Assembly (NCBI RefSeq): GCF_001047135.2
Contig: NZ_DF968079.1
Location: 63,646 to 127,645 of the forward strand
Length of the DNA: 64,000 nt
Origin: Fructobacillus tropaeoli
GTDB taxonomy: Bacteria; Bacillota; Bacilli; Lactobacillales; Lactobacillaceae
Direction: 5' to 3'
In this document: one piece after another, positions 36,797-45,852 of the stretch
Layout of the letters: each line of letters begins with the position of its first letter
How positions within the stretch are numbered: position 1 is the first letter of the stretch
The notes under the pieces: generated by a model
Told to the model about the DNA's origin: nothing
Database searches by the model: none
What the model saw: only the letters and a program-made list of their open reading frames with translations
Position numbers and translations under genes: made by a program

Positions 36797-36833
36797 AAAA
36801 AAGCCACCAATTCGTTCGTTGGTGGCTTTTTCA
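36797..36833 (-). terminator. Terminator after asd
   Basis: AAAAAGCCACCAA pairs with TTGGTGGCTTTTT across a 9-base loop on the minus strand. Confidence 0.92.
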
Positions 36834-36840
36834 AAACTAT

Positions 36841-37932
36841 TTATGCAAAAGTTGAGTCAGCTGGTACGCGAACCAAGTCCATTTCAACCAGTGTTTGGGC
36901 AATTTCAACCGTGTTCCAGGCAGCACCCTTCAGCAAGTTGTCTGAAACAACCCACAAGTGGAAGGCACCCGGATTTTCCAAATCAGGACGAATGCGGCCC
37001 ACAAATGTTTCACGCTTACCTTCAGCCAAAAGAGGTTGTGGGTAAGTTTGTGTAGCTGGGTCATCCTCAATAATCACATTATCAACGGCACCGATTGCCT
37101 GACGAATCTGATCAGTTGTGACCTTCTCATCGCCAGTATCGATATAAACACTTTCACCGTGACCAATCATGACTGGCACACGAACAGCCGTACCAGTCAC
37201 TTTGATGGCCTTAGCATTCTTGTCACCCAAGATAATCTTCTTCGTTTCGTGGATCATCTTGTATTCTTCGTGTGTGTAACCTTCTTCTTCGAAGACATCA
37301 ATCTGTGGCAACAAGTTAAAGGCTAATGGAAAATGCTTTTTATCACCCTTCACCGGCAGGACATGGGCCAATTCTGCCATGTCGTCACCCAACAAACGCG
37401 CCTGAGCTTCAGCCAAAACTTCGTCCATCGCTGCCTTTCCAGCACCAGAAGCCGCTTGATAAGTGGAAATAATCACCTGGTTCAAGCCGAATTCTCGGTA
37501 AACTGGGTCAAGCGCCATCACCAATTGCGTCGTTGAGCAATTAGGATTGGCAATGATTCCTTGATGATCCTTTAGAGCAGCGGCGTTAACTTCAGGCACA
37601 ACCAATGGCACCTGATCGTTCATTCGCCAGTATGAAGAGTTATCGACCACAACAGCACCAGCCTTAACGGCAGCCGGAGCCAAAGCCTTTGAGGTAGATC
37701 CACCGGCTGAGGCCAAAACAATATCAACACCTGCAAAGGAATCTTCAGTTGCTTCTTCGACCGTTAATTCTTGGTCCTTAAAGCTGATTTTTTGACCGGC
37801 TGAACGAGCAGAAGCTAAGGCCTTGACTTCACCAACCGGAATTGTTGACTGGGCCAACTGGTCCAAAATTCGACGTCCAACAGCACCCGTTGCACCGAGC
37901 ACTGCTACATTATAGGCTGTCTTTGCTACCAT
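36841..37932 (-). CDS. asd: Aspartate-semialdehyde dehydrogenase
   Basis: Reduces aspartyl phosphate to aspartate semialdehyde, the branch point to threonine and lysine/DAP. NAD(P)-binding VLGATGAVGRRIL is at the N-terminus, the catalytic Cys is in NPNCSTTQL, and QAASGAGKAAMDE follows. Length of 363 fits the Gram-positive type. It lies downstream of thrC (about 50 bases), in the divergent half of the threonine cluster. Confidence 0.97.
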   Translation of the reverse strand: MVAKTAYNVAVLGATGAVGRRILDQLAQSTIPVGEVKALASARSAGQKISFKDQELTVEEATEDSFAGVDIVLASAGGSTSKALAPAAVKAGAVVVDNSSYWRMNDQVPLVVPEVNAAALKDHQGIIANPNCSTTQLVMALDPVYREFGLNQVIISTYQAASGAGKAAMDEVLAEAQARLLGDDMAELAHVLPVKGDKKHFPLAFNLLPQIDVFEEEGYTHEEYKMIHETKKIILGDKNAKAIKVTGTAVRVPVMIGHGESVYIDTGDEKVTTDQIRQAIGAVDNVIIEDDPATQTYPQPLLAEGKRETFVGRIRPDLENPGAFHLWVVSDNLLKGAAWNTVEIAQTLVEMDLVRVPADSTFA

Positions 37933-37983
37933 AAAAAAATTCTCTCTTTCTTTTTAAATGACATAATAAACAACAGAAGAAAA

Positions 37984-39447
37984 TCAGTCTGTCTTCAAGG
38001 CGCTTTCAATCTGCTTTTGAATATCAGCTGCCTGGATAAACGTCCGATGACGAACAGGTCGCTGGAACAAATCCTTCACTTGGTCAGGAACTTGTGTTTT
38101 GGTTGCTACTGCCAAAGCAGTCAAGCCCCCTTCACCACCAACAACTTCTTCGCCAAGTGCCTCAAGAACCGTTTGTGGGAACTTATAGGGGCTAGCAGTT
38201 GCGGCCAAAAGGGTTTGATGACCATCGTCGTTGTATTGATAAACGGCTACAGCCGTATGAGGATCAATCAAATAACCAGAAGAAAGGAACGTCTTTCGTA
38301 TCGTTTCTTCTACCTGTTCTTGATTGGTCCAACCAGCAGAAAACTTCGCTAAACCAGATCTCGTTTTTTCTGCCAATTGATACTGGCCTTGACTTCGCAA
38401 GTCTGCCATATCTTTTTTGATCAAATCAGCATCCTGCCCGCCAGCAAAGTACAACAGGCGCTCTAAGTTTGACGACACCAAAATATCCATAGCCGGTGCG
38501 TTCGTCACCTTGAAGTCACGGTTTTTATTATATACCCCTGTTTGGAATAATTCTGTTAAAACATGATTTTCGTTCGAAGCGACCGTAAAATCAGCCACCG
38601 GCAAACCAATTTGACTAGCATAATAAGCTGCTAACATGTTCCCGAAGTTACCAGTTGGGACAAGCACGTCAATTTCTTCACCAGGCTTAATCTGACCTTT
38701 TTCAACCAATTGGCCATAACCGTAAAAATAATAGACGATTTGTGGAACCAAACGACCGATATTAATTGAGTTCGCTGAAGAAATTTGAATATCTTCTTCC
38801 TTTAAGAAAGCAGCAAAATCTAAATCACCCAAAAGGCGCTTAACCGCCTGCTGAGCATCATCAAAATTGCCCTCTATCCCGTAAACATAAGTGTTCTTTC
38901 CAGGTTCAGAAACCATCTGCTGACGCTGAATGTCCGAAACTCCGACTTGTGGGTACAAAACTGCAATTTTTGTACCAGGTACATCTGCAAATCCAGCCAT
39001 CGCTGCCGTACCAGTATCACCGGAGGTCGCCGTTAAGATGGCAATCTCCTTATCAAGGCCTTCCTTCTTAGCCGCCGCAATCACTAAGTGAGGCAGGGCC
39101 TGAAGGGCAATATCTTTGAAGGCCAATGTCGGACCATGAAAAAGCTCCAAATAGTGCAAATTGTTCCCAGCATCTTTGACCGGCACAATTTTATCGGTAT
39201 CCCATTGGCTACCATAAGCTGCCTGTACAACGGCTTGAATCTCTGCTTTTGTAAAATCTGGCAAAAAAGCAGCAAAAATTTCAGTCGCCAAATCCTGGTA
39301 GGATTGTTGACCAATGGTCTTTAAATCCAAGTTCAAAGTCGGCCACTGATTTGGCACGTACAAACCACCATCCGGTGCTAAGCCCTGGAGGATGGCCTGG
39401 GCGGCAGAAACAGCAGGGGCTTCTCCCCGGGTCGAGACATATTCCAT
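37984..39447 (-). CDS. thrC: Threonine synthase
   Basis: PLP enzyme converting O-phosphohomoserine to threonine. The PLP-lysine motif is TLAFKDIALQALP; ATSGDTGTAAMAG and GNFGNMLAAYYAS bind the cofactor phosphate and substrate. Length of 487 matches the long bacterial form. I start at MEYVSTRGE, preceded by AAGGAG; a codon further upstream is in frame but overlaps that site. A TATAAT lies upstream in the spacer shared with hom. Confidence 0.97.
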   Translation of the reverse strand: MEYVSTRGEAPAVSAAQAILQGLAPDGGLYVPNQWPTLNLDLKTIGQQSYQDLATEIFAAFLPDFTKAEIQAVVQAAYGSQWDTDKIVPVKDAGNNLHYLELFHGPTLAFKDIALQALPHLVIAAAKKEGLDKEIAILTATSGDTGTAAMAGFADVPGTKIAVLYPQVGVSDIQRQQMVSEPGKNTYVYGIEGNFDDAQQAVKRLLGDLDFAAFLKEEDIQISSANSINIGRLVPQIVYYFYGYGQLVEKGQIKPGEEIDVLVPTGNFGNMLAAYYASQIGLPVADFTVASNENHVLTELFQTGVYNKNRDFKVTNAPAMDILVSSNLERLLYFAGGQDADLIKKDMADLRSQGQYQLAEKTRSGLAKFSAGWTNQEQVEETIRKTFLSSGYLIDPHTAVAVYQYNDDGHQTLLAATASPYKFPQTVLEALGEEVVGGEGGLTALAVATKTQVPDQVKDLFQRPVRHRTFIQAADIQKQIESALKTD

Positions 39448-39577
39448 GACGTACTCCTTCAATCTCATTGATTTCTAATGATATTATAACAAAAACATTC
39501 CTTTTTAGGCGGGAAAATGGTAAAGTTAATAGGAAATTATCCTTACTTGACAGTAAAAAACGATAGAAGGAGTCATC

Positions 39578-40828
39578 ATGGAAGTTAAGATTGGCCTTTT
39601 TGGCTTAGGAACAGTTGGGATGGGCTTGTTAACCATCTTAGAGGAACAAAAAGAAAAAATCAGTGAAAATACTGGTTTAGACCTGACCGTAAAAACCGCG
39701 ATGGTCTCTTCTTTAACCAAGGACCGCCCTGGTTTAAGCTCCACCATCCAACTGACCACCGACCCAAAGGACATCTTAGATGATCCAGAAATTGATTTGG
39801 TTGTCGAAGTTGCCGGTGGTACTGGCTCCGCTAAAAACTGGATTAAGTCCGCTTTGGCAAGTAAAAAGCCGGTTATTACGGCCAATAAGGACCTGATTGC
39901 GACCGCTGGAGAAGAGCTCCTTGACTTAGCAAACAAAGCGCAGGTGCCCCTCTTATATGAAGCAGCCGTTGCCGGTGGAATTCCAATTATCGGTACGCTA
40001 CGCGAATATTTCCGTACCGATACCATTCGCTCATTAGCGGGGATTGTGAATGGTACAACCAACTACATGTTAACTCAAATGGCCGATAATGATCTATCCT
40101 ACGAAAAGGCCTTAAAGCAAGCACAAGACCTTGGCTTTGCCGAAGCGGATCCCACAAATGATGTCGCTGGCTACGATGCCGCTTACAAGGCCATTATCTT
40201 GGCCCGTCTGGTCTTTGGATTGGAGGCCGGATTAAAGGACATTCAAATTACCGGTATTCAAAAGATTACGGATGAGGACATCGCTGCCGTTAAAACACTT
40301 GGTGGCCAACTCAAGCTTCTTTTCCGCATCGATCAAATCAGTGCCGATTCAGTGGCCGTTATCGCTGCTCCCCAGGTTGTACTACCACAATCGCCTCTGT
40401 CACAGGTCCACAATGAGAATAATGCTATTGCAGTGAACAGTGATAACCTCGGTCAAACGCTTTTCTATGGCCCTGGGGCTGGTGCACGCCCAACGGCCCA
40501 AGCCGTCTTAGCCGATATTTTGGCTGCCGCAACGGCACCAAAGGACGCTAAGCAACCGTTGCCAGAAAGGGAAATGACATTAGCTGGCGAACGAGCTCAA
40601 GCCTATTGCTGGATTCTGAATACAACTGGTGCAAACAATGTTAGCCAAGACACCAAGGACGAACTCCGTTCATTGATTGTTCGTCAAGCCAGCCACGAAA
40701 ATAACCGGCTTGGTTCTCAGCTCGTCCTTTATACCAAAGAAATGTCCAAAGATCAGCATGACGCCCTTCTTGACGCCTTAACAACTAATCGGACATTAGC
40801 AAAGGAGTTTGTGATTTATCCATGCTAA
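39578..40828 (+). CDS. hom: Homoserine dehydrogenase
   Basis: Reduces aspartate semialdehyde to homoserine. The Rossmann loop GLFGLGTVGMGLL opens the protein; the catalytic domain has GGIPIIGTLREYF and GIVNGTTNYMLTQM. A C-terminal ACT domain (about residues 340-416) would allow feedback by threonine. The start has AGAAGGAG. Its last codons overlap the thrB start by seven bases. Confidence 0.97.
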   Translation: MEVKIGLFGLGTVGMGLLTILEEQKEKISENTGLDLTVKTAMVSSLTKDRPGLSSTIQLTTDPKDILDDPEIDLVVEVAGGTGSAKNWIKSALASKKPVITANKDLIATAGEELLDLANKAQVPLLYEAAVAGGIPIIGTLREYFRTDTIRSLAGIVNGTTNYMLTQMADNDLSYEKALKQAQDLGFAEADPTNDVAGYDAAYKAIILARLVFGLEAGLKDIQITGIQKITDEDIAAVKTLGGQLKLLFRIDQISADSVAVIAAPQVVLPQSPLSQVHNENNAIAVNSDNLGQTLFYGPGAGARPTAQAVLADILAAATAPKDAKQPLPEREMTLAGERAQAYCWILNTTGANNVSQDTKDELRSLIVRQASHENNRLGSQLVLYTKEMSKDQHDALLDALTTNRTLAKEFVIYPC

Positions 40829-41703
40829 CCATCACTGTACCCGCAAGTTCTGCCAATCTTGGTCTTGGCTTTGATTGTCTTGGACTTGCATTAAACCTTA
40901 ATTTAACCGTAACCGTTGGTCCAAAAACTGATACTTGGCAAGTGGATCACCCATTTGGCGCAGATATTCCAAACGATGAAACCAATCTCATTGTTCAAAC
41001 TGCTCGACTCGTTGATCCAGATATTACACCTCACCAACTAATCGTTAAAAGTGACATTCCACTGGCTCGTGGTCTTGGATCTTCCTCATCAGCATTAGTG
41101 GCCGGCCTTTTCTTGGGGCACTACTTAGTCGATCAAACGATTGATCGCAATCAGATTCTGCAAGAAGCAGCAGCCCTTGAAGGCCACCCTGATAATGTAG
41201 CGCCAACTATTTTAGGTAGCCTACAATTAACGGACGATGAGCAAGCCGGTGTAAATGCCACTGCCCTTCCACTGCCCAAAAACTTAGTAGCGGTAACCTT
41301 CATCCCAGACTACCCATTAAAAACGGCAGAAGCAAGAGCAGCTTTGCCTGCGACCTTACCACTCAAAACAGCTGTTCACCAAAGCCAACACCTGGCGAAC
41401 TTGGTTGCTGCTTGCTACTTAGGTGACCAAAAGCGGTTGATGAATTTGGTAGAAGAAGATCAAATGCATGAGCCCTACCGGGCTGATTTGGCACCGGAAT
41501 TTTTACAAATTCGTGCTTTAGCACACAGCCTTGGCTTAGCGGGAACATACCTGTCGGGAGCTGGACCGACAGTTGTCTCACTTGTTGAGCAAGAAAACGC
41601 TGACCAGTTACTTGAAGCCATTAATGGTCTCAAGCTGAATGGCACAGCAACCATTTTAGCTGTCCAACACACCGGTGCCACCCTCACAGGTTCATTGGAC
41701 TAA
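40822..41703 (+). CDS. thrB: Homoserine kinase
   Basis: GHMP-family kinase that makes O-phosphohomoserine, the thrC substrate. Motifs: VPASSANLGLGFDCLG, the ATP loop PLARGLGSSSSALVAG and LSGAGPTVVSL near the end. Length of 293 is normal. It overlaps hom (ATGCTAA), so the two are translationally coupled. Confidence 0.97.
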   Translation: MLTITVPASSANLGLGFDCLGLALNLNLTVTVGPKTDTWQVDHPFGADIPNDETNLIVQTARLVDPDITPHQLIVKSDIPLARGLGSSSSALVAGLFLGHYLVDQTIDRNQILQEAAALEGHPDNVAPTILGSLQLTDDEQAGVNATALPLPKNLVAVTFIPDYPLKTAEARAALPATLPLKTAVHQSQHLANLVAACYLGDQKRLMNLVEEDQMHEPYRADLAPEFLQIRALAHSLGLAGTYLSGAGPTVVSLVEQENADQLLEAINGLKLNGTATILAVQHTGATLTGSLD

Positions 41704-41729
41704 AGGCACACATTCTGTTTTGATTTATG

Positions 41730-41760
41730 AAAGGAGTGCCGGTTTCTTACCGGCAGTATT
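41730..41760 (+). promoter_or_regulatory. lysC ribosome site bridged to its start codon by a hairpin
   Basis: AAAGGAG is followed directly by a 7-bp hairpin (TGCCGGT/ACCGGCA, 5-base loop) and then GTATT before the ATG. Linear spacing is 24 bases; with the hairpin folded it is about 5. The start codon itself is beyond doubt from the protein N-terminus. Confidence 0.75.
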
Positions 41761-43110
41761 ATGAAAGTAACAAAATTCGGCGGTTCCTCTTTAGCAACTG
41801 GAGCCCAGTTTGAACGCGTCATCGATATTTTAAATCAGGATGAAGGCCGTCAGGTCGTTGTGACCTCCGCCCCTGGTAAGGCAAAAGAATTTCCAATCAA
41901 GGTTACCGACCTCTTGATTCGCTATGCCAACGAAACTATCAACGATGAGGATGCTACTGAAACGGTCTTAGCGTTAAAGGAACGCTATCAGACCATTGCC
42001 GACCACTTTAACCTCGACCAGGAGGTTTTCCAAACGATTCCTGACCAACTTGATCAATTGGCAAATCATCATTATCGCTCCTACTCTTATTTGCGAGCTG
42101 CCTTTGCCGCCCATGGCGAGTATTTAAACGCGCAATTACTAGCCTTGATTCTGCAAGCTAAAGGTGAAAAGGCAGTCTTCGTCGATCCAAAACAGCTTCA
42201 TATGGAAACCGATGCGACAACCGCAACTCTAAATGAAGAAGCCACTTATCGAGACCTTGGTGCCTTTGAAATCAAAGATGATACCCGTTATATTTTCCCC
42301 GGTTTCTTTGGTTACAATGACCGTGGCGAGATGGTTACCTTTTCTCGTGGTGGTTCCGACATCACCGGTGCGATTTTAGCTCGCGGCTTAATGGCAGAAG
42401 TCTATGAAAACTTTACAGACGTCTCTGCTATTTACGCCGTCAACCCCCGGTTGGTCAGCCACCCAGCAGCTATTAAGAACATGTCTTATAGTGAAATGCG
42501 AGAATTATCCTACGCTGGCTTTGCCGTCTTCCACGATGAAGCCATTATCCCAGCTATTCAAGCTCAGGTACCAATTAACGTCAAAAATACCAATGACCCA
42601 ACTGCTCCTGGTACTTGGATTGGCCCAGCCGAACAAAATAAACCGGAACGCCGTGTAACAGGAATTGCCGCTTCAGACAATTTCTGTGCCCTTTACCTGC
42701 ACCGATACCTGTTAAACAAGGAAATCGGCTTTACCATGCGCATTCTAAAAATTTTAGACCGGCATGGCGTTCCTTACGAACACATGCCTTCTGGAATTGA
42801 TGATTTAACGATTATCTTCAACAAAAAGAGCCTCAATAAGGAACAAATCGAACAAATCCAAACAGATATTGAGCGTGAATTGTCCCCCGATACAATGGCT
42901 TGGCATGATGACTTTGCCATTATCATGGTTGTCGGTCAAGGAATGATTAACCGTGTTGGTGCCTTTACCGAAATCGTTACACCACTAAAGGACGCCGGTA
43001 TTTCGTTGCAGATGGTGAACCAAGGTGCTTCTGAAATTTCAATTATGCTTGGTGTCGAATCCAAGGACGTTGATAACGCGGTCAAAGCCATTTATCACAA
43101 CATCTTTTAA
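41761..43110 (+). CDS. lysC: Aspartate kinase
   Basis: First step of the aspartate pathway. The N-terminus MKVTKFGGSSLATGAQ carries the kinase KFGGS motif; FSRGGSDITGAILA is the second substrate motif. Two ACT domains close the protein (about residues 310-449; VGQGMINRVGAFTEIV and LQMVNQGASEISIMLG), so feedback by threonine or lysine is likely. Length of 449 fits the single-function enzyme. Translation probably depends on a hairpin-bridged ribosome site. Confidence 0.97.
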   Translation: MKVTKFGGSSLATGAQFERVIDILNQDEGRQVVVTSAPGKAKEFPIKVTDLLIRYANETINDEDATETVLALKERYQTIADHFNLDQEVFQTIPDQLDQLANHHYRSYSYLRAAFAAHGEYLNAQLLALILQAKGEKAVFVDPKQLHMETDATTATLNEEATYRDLGAFEIKDDTRYIFPGFFGYNDRGEMVTFSRGGSDITGAILARGLMAEVYENFTDVSAIYAVNPRLVSHPAAIKNMSYSEMRELSYAGFAVFHDEAIIPAIQAQVPINVKNTNDPTAPGTWIGPAEQNKPERRVTGIAASDNFCALYLHRYLLNKEIGFTMRILKILDRHGVPYEHMPSGIDDLTIIFNKKSLNKEQIEQIQTDIERELSPDTMAWHDDFAIIMVVGQGMINRVGAFTEIVTPLKDAGISLQMVNQGASEISIMLGVESKDVDNAVKAIYHNIF

Positions 43111-43126
43111 ATCAAAATTAGTTTAG

Positions 43127-43163
43127 GCAAGACCATTGCACCACGATGGTCTTGCTTTTTTTT
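43127..43163 (+). terminator. Terminator after lysC
   Basis: A perfect 10-bp stem (GCAAGACCAT/ATGGTCTTGC), 9-base loop and eight T residues. Confidence 0.93.
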
Positions 43164-43204
43164 GCCCTCGGTTAAATTAGACGGTTAAGGTTTGCAAATC
43201 ACAC

Positions 43205-43283
43205 AAAAAAGAAGCCAAAACCTTTGGTAAGTTTGGCTTCTAATAGAAAAAGGCCGAACGGTTAAACCATTCAGCCTTTTTCT
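43205..43283 (-). terminator. Two tandem terminators after yheA
   Basis: On the minus strand a first hairpin (AAAAAGGC-GAA.../GCCTTTTT) is followed about 5 bases later by a second one (AGAAGCCAAA/TTTGGCTTCT) with six T residues. Confidence 0.8.
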
Positions 43284-43299
43284 GATTTATTCGAACAAA

Positions 43300-43656
43300 T
43301 TAAGCTTGTTGTACTTTGGCGTATGACTCAGACACAGGCTTTGTAACGATTTCGTTGATTTCACCCAACAACGTGTTCAAAATCTGTTCTGCGGCCATCA
43401 AGTCCTTAATCTTGTCGTTTTCTTGGACTTGCTTAGCGACAGCATCCCATTCCTTTTCTTGGTCAGGAGTAGGTTGTTGCTGTGCTTGCATCATTTGTTG
43501 CACAGTCATTTGGATTGCCTGGAATTGCTTAAACAAATCCTTCGCAGCATCATCGCCTTGAACTGCGTCAAAGGCAGTTTGCCATGACTTATATTGATCA
43601 GTTTCGACCAAAACCTTAGCCATTTCGTTTGCGTTATCGTAAATGTTAACTGTCAT
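43300..43656 (-). CDS. UPF0342/YlbF-superfamily protein (YheA-like)
   Basis: A 118-residue all-helical protein. The N-terminus MTVNIYDNANEMAKVL and the Gln-rich middle (QMTVQQMMQAQQQPTPDQE) are typical of YheA/UPF0342 proteins. Relatives YlbF and YmcA help RNase Y function in Bacillus; whether this member does is unknown. Start at MTVNIYDN, with AAAGGG upstream; an earlier TTG overlaps that site. Confidence 0.85.
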   Translation of the reverse strand: MTVNIYDNANEMAKVLVETDQYKSWQTAFDAVQGDDAAKDLFKQFQAIQMTVQQMMQAQQQPTPDQEKEWDAVAKQVQENDKIKDLMAAEQILNTLLGEINEIVTKPVSESYAKVQQA

Positions 43657-43705
43657 TATTATCCCTTTCAAATGCAAATCGGAGTAGTGAAATCACTAAT
43701 AATTT

Positions 43706-45781
43706 CTATTTAAATGCTCCTGTAATAGTATCCCATACTTTAGCCGCACCAGCAACTGTGGTATTCACACCGTTACTAAAGTTATTTGCTGCGTTCGTGA
43801 ACCAATTTGATGATGAAGATGATGAAGTATTAGTATTGCTAGTGTTCGTTTGACTAGCGTCTGAAACACTAAAGTTATCACCTGTCGTATTTGGTAAAAT
43901 TTGACCCAATGAAGTCTTCACGAAGTAACCAATTGTCCCCATCAAGCCGATTGGTAGAGAACTTGTATTGTCGCCTTCCAAACCTTCCCAAGAAACTTGA
44001 ACGATATCCTTGGTATAAGCCACAGCCCATGAATCCTTTGAGGAGTTCGCATTGTTTGAATCATTAGGATTTTCAGTAGTTCCAGTTTTACCGGCAATCT
44101 TATAACCAGATGGTGCTGCACCCGTTCCAGTTCCGCTGGTATAGGTACCAAGCATCATTTTTGTCATATTATCCGCAACTGATTTTGAAATCACTTGCTT
44201 TTGAGTTACCTTTGGCTGAGCCACAATCACCTTGCCAGAAGAATCAACAATTTTGGTAATATAGTGGGCTTGTGACATCGTTCCACCGTTTGCAAAAGCC
44301 GTATAGGCGGACGCCATTTGAGATGGTGACACACCAGTCGTCAAACCACCAAGGGCCAAAGCATAGTTTTTATCTGCATCAACCAGTGGCAAGCCAAACT
44401 TCTTACCAGAGTCCCAACCAACATTTACACCTAACTTATTCAGCAAATAAACAGCTGGAATATTGTAAGAATGCTCTAAGGCCACGTACATTGGTACATC
44501 GGCCGTTTCGACATTCAGCGCATTATTTGGCGAATAATTATTCGTACCAAAAGTCATCTTCTTATTAGGTAACTTGGTATTAATACTGTAACCAGCTTCC
44601 AATGCTGGCGCGTAAACAACCAAAGGCTTAATAATGGATCCGGGCTGCAATTGTGACTGAGTGGCACGGTTAAAGCCACGGAAAGTATGTTGGGTTTCAC
44701 GGCCACCAATAACGGCTCGAACACCACCTGTCTTAGCATCTAAGACAATCGAAGCCGCCTGTGACTGTGACTGATTTCCAAAGAGACTACTCTTTTGGAA
44801 ATCGTTTTGCATGTTTTCCTGGTCTTTTTGGTTCAGGGTTGTATAGATTTTATACCCCCGGTTCATGATGTCTTTTTCGTCCAAACCATACTTATTGACG
44901 GCTTCGTTAATCACGGCATCAAAGAACCATGGATAATGATACGACTCATCACCCGTATAGTTGTCATGCAGCACAATGTCAGTTGCCTGGGCAGCCTTTT
45001 CCTGCTCCTTAGTCAACTTCTTGTTTTCATACATTGTCTGCAAAACCAAATTTCTTCGAGCCTTCGATCGATCTGGATTATCGATTGGGTTAAAGCCAGA
45101 TGGATTCGTCAGCATACCGGCCAAAGTAGCTGCCTGTTCGGTTGTCAAGTCCTTGGCGTGAACACCGAAGTACTTCTCTGAAGCATCTTCAACCCCCCAA
45201 ACACCATGACCAAACCATGCATTATTCAGGTACATCGTCAAAATCTGATTTTTCGAATAAACCTGTTCAACTTGCATGGACAAGAAAATTTCTTTGGCCT
45301 TTCGAGTGAAGGTTTGCTCTTGAGTCAAATAGGCATTTTTTACCAGTTGCTGAGTGATCGTTGACCCACCACCAGAGATGACATGTGAACCGGTCAAGCG
45401 GTTACGAACAAACAAGTATGCTGCTCGACCAAGGCCAGAAACGGAGAACCCGTGTTCCTTATAAAAGTTACGATCTTCAATCGACAAAACGGCATCGCGC
45501 ATGTTCTGTGAAATCTGATCATATTTAACATACGTACCCTTTTGCGAGTACAACGACCCAGCGTAGTTATTCGAACTATCGTAGATATTCGTCGTTTGTG
45601 ACAGTGATGATTCTAGCTTTTGTACATGCGTCGTCTTGGCCATCGTCACTAAGTAGACTGAGGTCACTAAGAACAGCGACATAAAAATCAGAATCAGAAG
45701 TCGACCGATTTGATAGCGGTTCCAAGTCGGGGCCGTTCGTTTCCAAAAGGCTGTATTTTTAAGTGAAAATTTTGCTTTCAT
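43706..45781 (-). CDS. Class A penicillin-binding protein (PBP2A-like transglycosylase/transpeptidase)
   Basis: A 691-residue bifunctional wall synthase. Membrane helix at about residues 27-47; GT51 domain with EDRNFYKEHG and GGSTITQQLVKN; transpeptidase with nucleophile Ser in QPGSIIKP, SYN, and KTGTTEN. The C-terminal tail is Ser/Thr/Asn-rich (NTSNTNTSSSSSSN). It polymerises glycan and cross-links peptides on the outer face. The start is ATG with AAAGGA; an upstream TTG overlaps that site. Encoded between argS and yheA. Confidence 0.95.
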   Translation of the reverse strand: MKAKFSLKNTAFWKRTAPTWNRYQIGRLLILIFMSLFLVTSVYLVTMAKTTHVQKLESSLSQTTNIYDSSNNYAGSLYSQKGTYVKYDQISQNMRDAVLSIEDRNFYKEHGFSVSGLGRAAYLFVRNRLTGSHVISGGGSTITQQLVKNAYLTQEQTFTRKAKEIFLSMQVEQVYSKNQILTMYLNNAWFGHGVWGVEDASEKYFGVHAKDLTTEQAATLAGMLTNPSGFNPIDNPDRSKARRNLVLQTMYENKKLTKEQEKAAQATDIVLHDNYTGDESYHYPWFFDAVINEAVNKYGLDEKDIMNRGYKIYTTLNQKDQENMQNDFQKSSLFGNQSQSQAASIVLDAKTGGVRAVIGGRETQHTFRGFNRATQSQLQPGSIIKPLVVYAPALEAGYSINTKLPNKKMTFGTNNYSPNNALNVETADVPMYVALEHSYNIPAVYLLNKLGVNVGWDSGKKFGLPLVDADKNYALALGGLTTGVSPSQMASAYTAFANGGTMSQAHYITKIVDSSGKVIVAQPKVTQKQVISKSVADNMTKMMLGTYTSGTGTGAAPSGYKIAGKTGTTENPNDSNNANSSKDSWAVAYTKDIVQVSWEGLEGDNTSSLPIGLMGTIGYFVKTSLGQILPNTTGDNFSVSDASQTNTSNTNTSSSSSSNWFTNAANNFSNGVNTTVAGAAKVWDTITGAFK

Positions 45782-45852
45782 CCGTTTTCCTTTAACCAAC
45801 AGGGCTCATGCCTGCCGCATAACGCACAGGTGGTCACCGATAAAAAGAGTTT

